NCBI RefSeq assembly: GCF_900091525.1
Contig: NZ_FMCU01000010.1
Location: 62,001-126,000, forward strand
Direction: 5' to 3'
DNA length: 64,000 nt
Source: Micromonospora matsumotoense
GTDB taxonomy: Bacteria; Actinomycetota; Actinomycetes; Mycobacteriales; Micromonosporaceae
Positions within the stretch are counted from its first letter, which is position 1. Each line of letters opens with the position of its first letter. Below are positions 44,644-52,807 of the stretch, piece after piece. Under the pieces are notes generated by a model. It had not been told where the DNA came from. It saw only the letters and a program-made list of their open reading frames with translations, and made no database searches. The translations under genes were made by a program, and so were the position numbers.

Positions 44644-44928
44644 ATGCTGAACGCTGTCCAGGTGCTCGCGGAGAACAACTTCGGGGACACCCGCACGGGC
44701 GGCCTGGCCGGGCCGATGGGCCTCTTCCTCATCGTGCTGCTCGGCACCGCCACCGTCCTGCTGATCCGCAACATGAACTCCCGGCTGCGTCGGCTGCCCG
44801 AGCGGTTTCCCCAGCAGGGCGGCCCGGTCGAGACCGATCGGACCGATTCGTCGGCTACCGGTCCGTCGGACGGGACAACGGGGCAGGAATCACGTACGAA
44901 CCTGCCCAGCGGCCACCAGCAGCCCTGA
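44644..44928 (+). CDS. Small membrane protein downstream of mca
   Basis: 94 residues with a single transmembrane helix (about 20-40, MGLFLIVLLGTATVLLI), then a basic stretch RNMNSRLRRLPERF and a Ser/Thr/Gly-rich tail. This is the Rv1083-type protein that follows mca in actinobacteria. ATG 44644, about 50 bp after mca, so same operon. Unknown function. Confidence 0.8.
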   Translation: MLNAVQVLAENNFGDTRTGGLAGPMGLFLIVLLGTATVLLIRNMNSRLRRLPERFPQQGGPVETDRTDSSATGPSDGTTGQESRTNLPSGHQQP

Positions 44929-45012
44929 GTGGGGTGACCGGGGCGTGAATCACGCCGATCCGGGTCGTCGCCCCCTGTTGCGGCCACCCGGATTGGCTTA
45001 GCCTTCCGCCGG

Positions 45013-45026
45013 GGGACGAAAGTCCC
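45013..45026 (+). promoter_or_regulatory. GNRA hairpin in the GGDEF-EAL leader
   Basis: GGGAC-GAAA-GTCCC, a 5-bp stem capped by a GAAA tetraloop, 26 nt before the micro-ORF. It is too small to be one of the known c-di-GMP riboswitches, and I could not find their conserved cores around it. Confidence 0.35.
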
Positions 45027-45051
45027 TGAGCCGTGCGCGGGAGGGGGTGCC

Positions 45052-45117
45052 ATGACCGTCGTAGCCGCGTTCGTCCGTCGCGCCGTCGACGGCCCCGCGG
45101 ACGGAGCCGGGCGGTGA
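45052..45117 (+). CDS. Possible 21-residue upstream ORF coupled to the GGDEF-EAL gene
   Basis: ATG 45052 has a strong ribosome site (GGGAGGGGG at 45039-45047), and its TGA (45115-45117) overlaps the GTG start of the GGDEF-EAL gene as GTGA. The peptide begins MTVVAAFVRRAVDG. It probably serves to load ribosomes and couple translation; a regulatory role is possible. Confidence 0.4.
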   Translation: MTVVAAFVRRAVDGPADGAGR

Positions 45118-47645
45118 CCTCCGGCATCCCCGGCGCGTCCGACGACGGGCCGGAGCCGCCGGACACTCCGCTGCGGGTGCGTGTCCTCACCCTCGCCGTG
45201 ACCCTGACCGCGTTGGTGGCGGTGGTGATCGGCCTGCGCCTGCCGACCGCGCTGCCGCCCGACGACCCGCTCCCGCCGGCGGCCCGGTTCGGCATCGTGG
45301 CCGCCGTGTTCGCGATCGCCCAACTCGCCCGGTTGAGGTTCCGCACCGCCACCGGCATGGTGAGCATCACCTGGGGCGAGGCGGCGCTGATCGGCTGCCT
45401 CTACCTTGCGCCGGCCGGCTGGTTGCCGGCCGCCGCGCTGCTCGGCACCGGCACGGCCTGGACGATCATGTCGCTGGCCGCCGACCGCCGTCCCCCGGTG
45501 GAGTTGCTGCGGATCGCCGCCTCGCTGACGGCGGCCACCGCGCTCGCCGTCGCCGTCACCACCGCGATCGGCGAGCCGTTGCTGGCCGGCCCCACCCCGG
45601 CGCTCGTGCCCGCCCTGGTGGCCGGTGCCGTCACCTACCTGCTGACCACCGCCGGGCTGGGCGGGGCGACCCTCGCCCTGCGGCACGGTGTGGCGGTCGG
45701 CCCGGCACTGCTCGTCGCGCTACGCGGCAAGGTGCTGATGTTCGTCGGCAACGTGGTGGTCGGGCTGGTCGTGGTGGCGTTGCTGGAGGTCGACCCGCGC
45801 TGGCTGCTGCTGCTCCCACCGCTGCTCTGGCTGCTCCAACAGACCTACCGCCACCGGCTGCGCGCCGATCAGGAACAGCGCACCTGGCGGGCGTTCGCCG
45901 AGGCCACCGCCGCGCTCAACCAGCTCGACGAGCGGGGGGTGGCCACGGCGGCGGTGACCGGCGCGTTGACCCTGTTCGGCGCCGAACTGGTGGACGTCGA
46001 CGTGGTCCGGGGCGACGGCCGGTGGCGGCGCTATCGGGGTGACGCCTCGGGCCAGGTGCGGGACCGGGAGGCCGGGCCGCCCGGCGGGGCCACCGTGGAC
46101 ACCCACGAACTGGTCCGGCCGCTCGTCGTCGGCGACGTCCAGGTCGGACAGTTGCGGGTCCGGTTCCCCTCCACCGGGCCGCCGAGCGACCGGGAACGGG
46201 ACGCGGTGGCGGCCTACTCCGACGCATTGGCCGCCGCGCTGCACGACGCGGCGACCCATCGGGAGCTGCGGCTGGTCAGCGCCCGCTCGTCGTACGACGC
46301 GGTGCACGACGCGCTGACCGGGCTGGTCAACCGGACGGCCATGCTGACCAAGGGCGACCAGGCGTTGCGGCAGCTCGCCCACGACCATCCGGTGGCGCTG
46401 CTGCTGCTCGACATCGATCAGTTCAAAGAGGTCAACGACACCCTCGGACACGCGGCCGGCGATCAGCTGCTGCGGCTCACCGGCAACCGGTTGGGCACCC
46501 TGGCCCGCTCCGGTGACCTGCTCGCCCGGCTCGGTGGCGACGAGTTCGCCCTGCTGCTGACGTCGGTCCCGGTGCTCGGTGACCGGGCCGCCCCGATGGC
46601 GTACGCGCTGCGGCAGGCCCGGGAGATCGCCGAGCGGCTGGCCGCGCCCACAGAGGTGGCCGGGGTGCGGATGTCGGTCGAGGTCTCGGTGGGGGTGGTG
46701 GTGGCCGGGGCGGGCACCGCCGACCTGACCGAGCTGCTGCGCCGGGCCGACATCGCGATGTACCAGGCGAAGGAGGGCGGCGGCAGCGTCGCCGCGTACG
46801 ACAGCACCCGGGACGCCGCCAGCACCGACCAGTTGGCCCTGCTGGCCGAGTTGCGGGAGGCGTTGCAGGCCGACGACCAGCTGGTGCTGGCGCTGCAACC
46901 GGCGGTCGACCTGAGCACCGGCGCACCGACCGGGGTGGAGGCGCTGATCCGTTGGCAGCACCCCCGCCGGGGCTGGCTCGGCCCGGCCGACTTCATCCGC
47001 CCGGTGGAGAACAGCGAGCAGCTCGGCACCTTCACCCGGTATGTGCTGGACAAGGCGCTCTCGGTGGCCGCCGAGTGGGCCCGCGACGGGCTGGACGTGC
47101 CGATCTCGGTGAACCTCTCGGCCCGCAGCCTGCTCGACCCCCGGCTGCCGGCGGAGATCGCCGACGCGCTGCGCCGCCACCAGGTGCCGGCGCACCGGCT
47201 GGTCCTGGAGATCACCGAGACGGTGGTGATGAGCGAGCTGGAGGTGATCGACGAGGTGCTGGCGACCCTGCGGTCGATGGGCGTCCAGTTGGCCGTCGAC
47301 GACTTCGGCACCGGCTTCTCGTCTCTGTCGTCCGTGACCCGGATCGCGGTGGACGAGTTGAAGGTGGACCGGTCCTTCGTGATCCGGATGGCCGACTCGC
47401 CGGAGGCGGCGGCGATCGTCCGGGCGACTGTCGGTCTCGCCCACGAGCTGGGGCTGCGGGTGGTCGCCGAGGGGGTGGAGACTGCCGAGCAGCGGGCCGC
47501 GCTGGTGGCGTTGGGCTGCACCGCCGCCCAGGGCTACCACTTCTTCAAGCCGATGCCGGCCGACAAGATCGGCGCGGTCCTCGGCTCGCTGCGTGACTCC
47601 GCCGAGTCGAACGTCTTCCCGCTGCGCGCCGACGGCGCCTCCTGA
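45114..47645 (+). CDS. Membrane GGDEF-EAL protein (c-di-GMP turnover)
   Basis: 843 residues. A membrane-spanning N-terminal half (about eight helices, residues 17-240), a GAF-like linker, a GGDEF domain and an EAL domain. The diguanylate cyclase site is intact (RLGGDEFALL), with the inhibitory RxxD (RSGD) five residues before it. The phosphodiesterase residues are also intact: GVEALIRW, NLSARSL, EITET, DDFGTGFSS, ELKVDRSF and EGVET. Both activities are thus possible. GTG 45114 was chosen because of the coupled micro-ORF. The 3' end has a degenerate duplicate at 49440-49632. Confidence 0.92.
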   Translation: MTSGIPGASDDGPEPPDTPLRVRVLTLAVTLTALVAVVIGLRLPTALPPDDPLPPAARFGIVAAVFAIAQLARLRFRTATGMVSITWGEAALIGCLYLAPAGWLPAAALLGTGTAWTIMSLAADRRPPVELLRIAASLTAATALAVAVTTAIGEPLLAGPTPALVPALVAGAVTYLLTTAGLGGATLALRHGVAVGPALLVALRGKVLMFVGNVVVGLVVVALLEVDPRWLLLLPPLLWLLQQTYRHRLRADQEQRTWRAFAEATAALNQLDERGVATAAVTGALTLFGAELVDVDVVRGDGRWRRYRGDASGQVRDREAGPPGGATVDTHELVRPLVVGDVQVGQLRVRFPSTGPPSDRERDAVAAYSDALAAALHDAATHRELRLVSARSSYDAVHDALTGLVNRTAMLTKGDQALRQLAHDHPVALLLLDIDQFKEVNDTLGHAAGDQLLRLTGNRLGTLARSGDLLARLGGDEFALLLTSVPVLGDRAAPMAYALRQAREIAERLAAPTEVAGVRMSVEVSVGVVVAGAGTADLTELLRRADIAMYQAKEGGGSVAAYDSTRDAASTDQLALLAELREALQADDQLVLALQPAVDLSTGAPTGVEALIRWQHPRRGWLGPADFIRPVENSEQLGTFTRYVLDKALSVAAEWARDGLDVPISVNLSARSLLDPRLPAEIADALRRHQVPAHRLVLEITETVVMSELEVIDEVLATLRSMGVQLAVDDFGTGFSSLSSVTRIAVDELKVDRSFVIRMADSPEAAAIVRATVGLAHELGLRVVAEGVETAEQRAALVALGCTAAQGYHFFKPMPADKIGAVLGSLRDSAESNVFPLRADGAS

Positions 47646-47950
47646 CCGGGCCGCAACCCCGCCACGATCCCGCCCGATCCCGCCCGGTCCCGCCCGTCCC
47701 CGTCCGTCCCCGCCCGGTCCCGCCCGTCCCCGCCCGGCCCGTCCACGCCCCGCCCGCCCCGCCGCCCGGTCCGCCCGGTCCGCCCGCCCGGTCCGCCCGC
47801 CCGGTCCGCCCGCCCGGTCCGCCCGGCCCGCTTGCCCGGTCCGGGTCTGCGCGCCTGCCGGGGTCTGTCCGCCTGCCCGGTCCGTTCGGTCCGGGGCGGC
47901 TTGCCCTCCCGGTCCACTCGCCCGTTCATCGTGATCGACTCAGGAGGGTT
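47646..47950. repeat. C-rich low-complexity stretch with 13-bp tandem units
   Basis: About 240 bp of the plus strand are made of CGCCCGGTC-like words; three exact copies of a 13-bp unit lie at 47781-47819. The minus strand carries many GGG runs and could form G-quadruplexes. No gene is seen; the open frames across it are products of composition. Confidence 0.6.
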
Positions 47951-47988
47951 GATGTAGCGGTATCCGGCTGGCCGGATACCGCTACATC
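47951..47988. terminator. 17-bp perfect hairpin between convergent genes
   Basis: Arms 47951-47967 and 47972-47988, loop CTGG. It lies between the GGDEF-EAL gene and the convergent PI-PLC-like gene, whose stop is 64 bp away. It is likely a shared terminator; the sequence context on its left (GTGATCGACTCA) recurs in reverse at 54582-54593, so it may be part of a dispersed element. Confidence 0.65.
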
Positions 47989-48051
47989 GGCGACATTGCG
48001 AGCAGGCCCCGCAGGGGCGGGCCAAAGGACGGGCGGGCAGGTGGGGGTGGG

Positions 48052-49086
48052 TCAGCCTCGGGGGAGGACCTCGGCGACGACCGACGGCATCGCCGCCCAG
48101 TCGGCGGAGGCGACGCTGGCGTGGGCGGCGGCGAGCTGGGCGAGGCGGGCGCGGGCGGCCGTCTGGTCGGTGTTCCCGACCGCCGGGGGAACGTTCTGCG
48201 CGTCGGTCATCACCAGCAGGTAGTGGTTGGTGTCGTACCAGGAGGTGTCGATCCCACCGGTGACGTACGCGCTGGCGTCGCCGTCGAAGAGGACGAACCA
48301 CGGACGCAGGCTGGTGTCGGCGTACCGGCTGCGCGGGTCGCCGGACTGGGCCCGGTGCACCGCCGGGAACGCCTGCGCCTGACCCAGGGTGCCGGCGGCC
48401 GACAGGCCGGCCAGGTGCTGGGCGTACTCGATGTCGGTCCACAGGGTGTCGGTCGGGTTGCCCTCCTCGACGGTGCCGGGGATCAGCTCCACGATCACCT
48501 TGCCGGCGAGCTGCCCCCGGGTCGGCCAGGCGTTCGCGCGGGCGGCGGCATCCAGGCTGGCGTACCCGCCGCGCAGGTCGGCCGGGCGGAACACCCGGCT
48601 GCCGAGCCGGGCGGCGAGCACCGCGTCGAGCTGGACCGGCCCCTGCCCGGTACGGCTGCTGAAGCCGGTCTTCAGCTCCAGCTTGAGCTGGAGCGGGCCG
48701 GCGTCGGGGTGGGCGTCGAACCAGAGCCGGATGTCGTCCAGGCAGTTCTCCAGGTTCTTGTTGCGGGCGCCGGTGTAGAGCTGCGCGGGGGTGGTGGCGG
48801 CGACGCAGTTGTTGTCGTTGCCCAGCGGGTTGGAGTGGCTGACCCGCCACTGTTTGGTGATGATGTCCGGCCAGACGTCCAGCTCGATCAGGCCGGGGCG
48901 GGCGTCGAGCGCCTGCGCCAGGTAGGTGTACGTCCCGCGTTCGTACGCGTTGTGCGTGCCGACCACGGTGGTCGCCGAGACCCGGGTGCCGGGGTCCACC
49001 GCGGCCGAGGCGGGTGCGGCGGTGCTGAACACCGCCGCGGCCACCGCGACCGACATGAGCGCCGACAGGAGACGGGAACCGCGCAT
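48052..49086 (-). CDS. Secreted PI-PLC X-domain-like protein
   Basis: 344 residues with a Sec signal peptide cleaved near ASAAVD (about residue 28). The mature part shows the two catalytic histidines of phosphatidylinositol-specific phospholipase C X domains: VVGTHNAYERG and WRVSHSNPL, with ELDVW between them. Ca2+-dependent plant/fungal-like bacterial relatives exist, but substrate is unknown. ATG 49086 follows a perfect GAGGAGGTA site. It appears inserted between the GGDEF-EAL gene and the fossil copies described next. Confidence 0.8.
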   Translation of the reverse strand: MRGSRLLSALMSVAVAAAVFSTAAPASAAVDPGTRVSATTVVGTHNAYERGTYTYLAQALDARPGLIELDVWPDIITKQWRVSHSNPLGNDNNCVAATTPAQLYTGARNKNLENCLDDIRLWFDAHPDAGPLQLKLELKTGFSSRTGQGPVQLDAVLAARLGSRVFRPADLRGGYASLDAAARANAWPTRGQLAGKVIVELIPGTVEEGNPTDTLWTDIEYAQHLAGLSAAGTLGQAQAFPAVHRAQSGDPRSRYADTSLRPWFVLFDGDASAYVTGGIDTSWYDTNHYLLVMTDAQNVPPAVGNTDQTAARARLAQLAAAHASVASADWAAMPSVVAEVLPRG

Positions 49087-49215
49087 GGGGTACCTCCTCG
49101 CAGGGCCGGTGCCGGTCACCGCACCCGCACAGATCAAAGACGATGAATGTGAACGGGGGAAGGCCCGGTTTCGGCGGGACGGTTGCCCCGGCGGGTGCGC
49201 CCGGGGGTGGACAGG

Positions 49216-49320
49216 GTCGTCGGGTGAACCGACTCGCCCAGGCCACCTCGCCGTATCTGCTCCACCACGCCGACAACCCGGTCGTCCAACTCGGCCGCGT
49301 CGTCTGGCGGTCGGTCGCGC
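49216..49320 (+). pseudogene. Degenerate 5' end of a YyaL-like (DUF255) gene
   Basis: The GTG at 49224 opens a frame whose first 20 residues (VNRLAQATSPYLLHHADNPV) match the intact gene at 50594 in 15 of 20 positions, and the 13 bases before the codon (GTCGTCGGGTGAA) are identical. Homology fades after about 25 codons. No intact domain remains. Confidence 0.75.
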
Positions 49321-49439
49321 CGGCAGCACCACGCGGGTCTACCGCCTCGTCCTCGGGGTGACGAACCAGCCGGCGGGGGTGTCCAACTCGCCGGCCGGGG
49401 GTGACAGCCCGAGCGGGGCGGGGTCACCCGAGGTTCCTA

Positions 49440-49632
49440 AGGCCATTGAGAAGAAGGGCCGCGCTGGCGCGGGACTGGCGTCGGCGCTCGCCGAGCTGGC
49501 TGTACGTCCGCGCAGGGCTACCACTTCTTCAAGCCGATGCCGTCGGACAGGATCGCGACGTGCTCCGCTCGCTGCCGGACTCCGCCCAGGCGCGGATCTT
49601 TCCGTTGCGCGCCCGACGGCGCCTCCTAGCCC
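49440..49632 (+). pseudogene. Degenerate 3' end of the GGDEF-EAL gene
   Basis: Bases 49513-49542 are identical over 30 bp to 47529-47558 of the GGDEF-EAL gene (reading QGYHFFKPMP), and similarity continues to the last codons, where DGAS and a stop can be aligned only by allowing two frameshifts. Weaker similarity goes back to about 49440. The piece cannot encode a working domain. Confidence 0.8.
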
Positions 49633-49669
49633 CCGGGGGGCCTAGGACCACCCCCGCTGGATCGGCGGG

Positions 49670-49700
49670 TTGACTTTGACGTTACGTCAACTTCTAACCT
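49670..49700 (+). promoter_or_regulatory. MerR-type promoter with palindromic operator
   Basis: TTGACT (49670-49675) and TAACCT (49695-49700) are 19 bp apart, the unusual spacing of MerR-activated promoters. The spacer contains the perfect palindrome TTGACGT-T-ACGTCAA (49676-49690). It stands 52 bp before the TipA-like regulator, which should bind here and activate its own gene. Confidence 0.75.
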
Positions 49701-49712
49701 GGACCGGCACGA

Positions 49713-49750
49713 CGAGATCAGGGCTGGACGGCGAGATCAGGGGTGGACGG
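49713..49750 (+). repeat. 19-bp tandem duplication in the tipA-like leader
   Basis: Two copies (49713-49731 and 49732-49750) with one mismatch, ending 2 bp before the ATG. Each contains GATCAGGG(G/C)TGGA, so the duplication may supply a second weak ribosome site. Confidence 0.65.
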
Positions 49751-49752
49751 CG

Positions 49753-50535
49753 ATGGAATGGTCAATCCAGGACCTCGCCCGTTCGGCCGGGACGACCAGT
49801 CGGACCCTGCGCCACTACGGGCAGGTCGGACTGCTGGCTCCGAGCCGGATCGGTCGCAACGGTTACCGCTACTACGACCAGGAGTCCCTGGTACGGCTGC
49901 AGCGAATTCTGCTGCTGCGCGAACTGGGCCTCGCCCTGGCCGATATCGGCCAGGTGCTGGACGGTGAACGGGAGCCGACGGCCGCGCTCCGCACCCATCT
50001 GCGGCTCCTGTTGCGGGAGCGCGAGCGGATCGGGCGGCAGATCGAGTCGGTACGGACCACGCTGCGCAAGACGGAAGGAGGTGAACAACTCATGGTGGAG
50101 GAAGTGTTCGACGGCTTCGACCACACCCAGTACGAGCAGGAGGTGACGCAGCGGTGGGGCCGCGAGGCGTACCAGCGGGCGGACCAGTGGTGGCGCTCGC
50201 TCAGCGATGCCGACAAGAAGGCGTTCCAGCAACGTCAGCTCGACATCGCGGCCGACTTCGGCCGGGCGCACGACGTCGGCATCCCGGTCGAGAGCGACGA
50301 GGTGCAGGCGATCACCCAGCGCCTCTACGACTGGCTGTCGCTGACGACCGGGACGGTGACGAAGGAGTACTTCGTCAACCTCGGCGAGATGTATGTCGCG
50401 GACCCGCGCTTCACGGCGAACTACGACGTGCATGGCGACGGCACGGCGGTATTCACCCGGGACGCGATGAAGGTCTACGCCGAATTCGTCCGGGACGCGA
50501 TGAAGGTCTACGCCGAGCGGAAGCTCAGCGGCTGA
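49753..50535 (+). CDS. TipA-type MerR regulator
   Basis: 260 residues. N-terminal MerR winged helix (RSAGTTSRTLRHYGQVGLL), a coiled-coil dimer helix at about 75-112, and a C-terminal TipAS drug-recognition domain (FDHTQYEQEVTQRWG; LGEMYVADPRFTANYD). In TipA the domain captures thiopeptides by a Cys just before LGEMY; here that place is FVNLGEMY and the domain has no Cys at all. The last 60 bp hold a 33-bp-period duplication giving RDAMKVYAE twice. An internal translation start for a free TipAS is possible: ATG 50092 follows GGAGGTGAAC. Confidence 0.9.
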   Translation: MEWSIQDLARSAGTTSRTLRHYGQVGLLAPSRIGRNGYRYYDQESLVRLQRILLLRELGLALADIGQVLDGEREPTAALRTHLRLLLRERERIGRQIESVRTTLRKTEGGEQLMVEEVFDGFDHTQYEQEVTQRWGREAYQRADQWWRSLSDADKKAFQQRQLDIAADFGRAHDVGIPVESDEVQAITQRLYDWLSLTTGTVTKEYFVNLGEMYVADPRFTANYDVHGDGTAVFTRDAMKVYAEFVRDAMKVYAERKLSG

Positions 50536-50593
50536 TCCGGGCGGGCGGGGCTGCAGACCCGCTCACCCGCGTACGGGGGGTTATGGTCGTCGG

Positions 50594-52630
50594 GTGAATC
50601 GACTGGCCAGCGCGACCAGCCCGTACCTGCTCCAGCACGCCGCGAATCCGGTGGACTGGTGGCCCTGGTCCGCCGAGGCGTTCGCCGAGGCCCGGCGGCG
50701 CGACGTCCCGGTGCTCATCTCGGTCGGCTATGCCGCCTGCCACTGGTGCCACGTGATGGCCCACGAGTCGTTCGAGGACGAGACGGTCGGCGCGCTGGTC
50801 AACGCCGGCTTCGTGGCGATCAAGGTGGACCGTGAGGAACGGCCCGACGTGGACGCCGTCTACATGACCGCCACCCAGGCGATGACCGGTCAGGGCGGCT
50901 GGCCGATGACGGTCTTCGCCACCCCCGACGGCACCCCGTTCTTCTGCGGCACCTACTTCCCGAAGCCCAACTTCGTCCGGCTGCTGGAGTCGGTCGGCAC
51001 CGCGTGGCGGGAGCAGCGGGAGGCCGTGCTGCGGCAGGGTGCCGCGGTGGTCGAGGCGATCGGTGGTGCCCAGGCCGTCGGCGGCCCCACCGCCCCGCTC
51101 ACCGCCGACCTGCTCGACGCCGCCGCCGCCCAACTCGCCACCGAGTACGACGAGACCAACGGCGGCTTCGGCGGCGCACCGAAGTTCCCGCCGCACATGA
51201 ACCTGCTCTTCCTGCTCCGGCACCACCAACGGACCGGTTCGGCGGAGAGCCTGGAGATCGTCCGGCACACCGCCGAGGCGATGGCCCGGGGCGGCCTGCA
51301 CGACCAGCTTGCCGGCGGGTTCGCCCGCTACTCGGTGGACGCCCACTGGACGGTGCCGCACTTCGAGAAGATGCTCTACGACAACGCCCTGCTGCTGCGG
51401 GTCTACACCCAGCTGTGGCGGCTCACCGGGGACCTGCTGGCCCGTCGGGTGGCCCGGGACACCGCCCGGTTCCTCGCCGACGAGCTGCACCGGCCCGGGG
51501 ACGGCTTCGCCTCCGCCCTCGACGCCGACACCGACGGGGTGGAGGGCCTCACCTACGCCTGGACCCCGGCCCAGCTCGTCGAGGCGCTCGGCGAGGACGA
51601 CGGCCGGTGGGCCGCCGACCTGTTCGACGTCACCGAGGAGGGCACGTTCGAACACGGCACGAGCGTGCTCAGGTTGGCCCGGGACGTCGACGACGCCGCC
51701 CCGGAGATCCGGGACCGCTGGCGGGGTGTGGTGGGCCGGCTGCTGGCCGCCCGGGACACCCGCCCCCAACCGGCCCGCGACGACAAGGTGGTGGCCGCCT
51801 GGAACGGCCTGGCGATCACCGCGCTCGTCGAGTTCCTCCAGGTCGCCGCGATCCGGGTGACCCCCGACGACGAGGACGCCAACCTGATGGACGGGGTCGC
51901 CATCGTCGCCGACGGGGCGCTGCGGGACGCCGCCGAACACCTGGCGGGCGTGCACCTGGTCGACGGCCGGCTCCGCCGGGCCTCCCGCGACAAGACGGTC
52001 GGCGATCCGGCCGGCGTGCTGGAGGACTACGGCTGCGTGGCCGAGGCGTTCTGCGCGCTGCACCAGCTCACCGGCGAGGGACGCTGGCTGGAGCTGGCCG
52101 GCGGCCTGCTGGACGTCGCACTGGCCCGGTTCGCCGCCCCGGACGGCGGTTTCTACGACACCGCCGACGACGCCGAACGGCTGGTCGCCCGGCCGGCCGA
52201 CCCGACCGACAACGCCACCCCGTCGGGCCGGTCGGCGGTCGTGGCGGCGCTGACCGCGTACGCGGCGTTGAGCGGGGAGACCCGCTACCGGGAGGTGGCC
52301 GAGGCGGCCCTGTCGACGGTCGCGCCGATCGTCGGCCGGCACGCCCGGTTCACCGGGTACGCGGCCACCACCGGCGAGGCGCTGCTCTCCGGGCCGTACG
52401 AGATCGCGGTGGTCACCGACGACCCGGCGGGGGACCCGCTGGTCGCCGCCGCGCACCGGCACGCCCCACCCGGCGCGGTGGTGGTGGCCGGCCGGCCCGA
52501 CCAGCCCGGCGTGCCGCTGCTCGCCGACCGGCCGCGGCTCGACGGACGGCCCACCGCGTACGTCTGCCGGGGGTTCGTCTGCCAGCGCCCGGTGACCTCG
52601 GTCGAGGACCTGGTCGCCCAGCTCACCTGA
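50594..52630 (+). CDS. YyaL-like DUF255/thioredoxin-domain protein
   Basis: 678 residues. N-terminal thioredoxin-like domain with ACHWCHVMAHESFED (CxxC near residue 50), followed by an alpha/alpha toroid of the six-hairpin type. Homologues (B. subtilis YyaL, human SPATA20, M. tuberculosis Rv1084 next to mca) are conserved but of uncertain function, perhaps a redox-linked glycan or nucleoside epimerase-like enzyme. GTG 50594. In other actinobacteria it directly follows the mca-small membrane protein pair; here three genes and two fossils separate them. Confidence 0.9.
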   Translation: MNRLASATSPYLLQHAANPVDWWPWSAEAFAEARRRDVPVLISVGYAACHWCHVMAHESFEDETVGALVNAGFVAIKVDREERPDVDAVYMTATQAMTGQGGWPMTVFATPDGTPFFCGTYFPKPNFVRLLESVGTAWREQREAVLRQGAAVVEAIGGAQAVGGPTAPLTADLLDAAAAQLATEYDETNGGFGGAPKFPPHMNLLFLLRHHQRTGSAESLEIVRHTAEAMARGGLHDQLAGGFARYSVDAHWTVPHFEKMLYDNALLLRVYTQLWRLTGDLLARRVARDTARFLADELHRPGDGFASALDADTDGVEGLTYAWTPAQLVEALGEDDGRWAADLFDVTEEGTFEHGTSVLRLARDVDDAAPEIRDRWRGVVGRLLAARDTRPQPARDDKVVAAWNGLAITALVEFLQVAAIRVTPDDEDANLMDGVAIVADGALRDAAEHLAGVHLVDGRLRRASRDKTVGDPAGVLEDYGCVAEAFCALHQLTGEGRWLELAGGLLDVALARFAAPDGGFYDTADDAERLVARPADPTDNATPSGRSAVVAALTAYAALSGETRYREVAEAALSTVAPIVGRHARFTGYAATTGEALLSGPYEIAVVTDDPAGDPLVAAAHRHAPPGAVVVAGRPDQPGVPLLADRPRLDGRPTAYVCRGFVCQRPVTSVEDLVAQLT

Positions 52631-52807
52631 GCCGGCCCGGCCCCGCCCGGGGTCGGCGGGCTGTCCGCTGGGGCGGCTGTCCGCTGGGGCGGCGACCGGC
52701 TCGGGTGGTCGCCCACGGGGAGCGGTGAGCGGTTTCGGGTGGCCGTCCGCCCAGCCGGGTGGCCCTCGGGCCGGGCGGCGAACGGCCCCGGTTAGGCTGG
52801 CGGCGCT

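Noticed and set aside
44930..45060. c-di-GMP riboswitch before the GGDEF-EAL gene
   Set aside because: The conserved GEMM-I/II cores are not found; only a small GNRA hairpin is present.
45114..47645. Degenerate, enzymatically dead GGDEF or EAL domain
   Set aside because: All key residues of both domains are present, so no loss of activity can be claimed.
47534..49276. 580-codon minus-strand frame joining the C-rich array and the PI-PLC gene
   Set aside because: The repeated Arg/Gly/Asp translation comes from the array; the PI-PLC frame with signal peptide and SD is clearly the real one.
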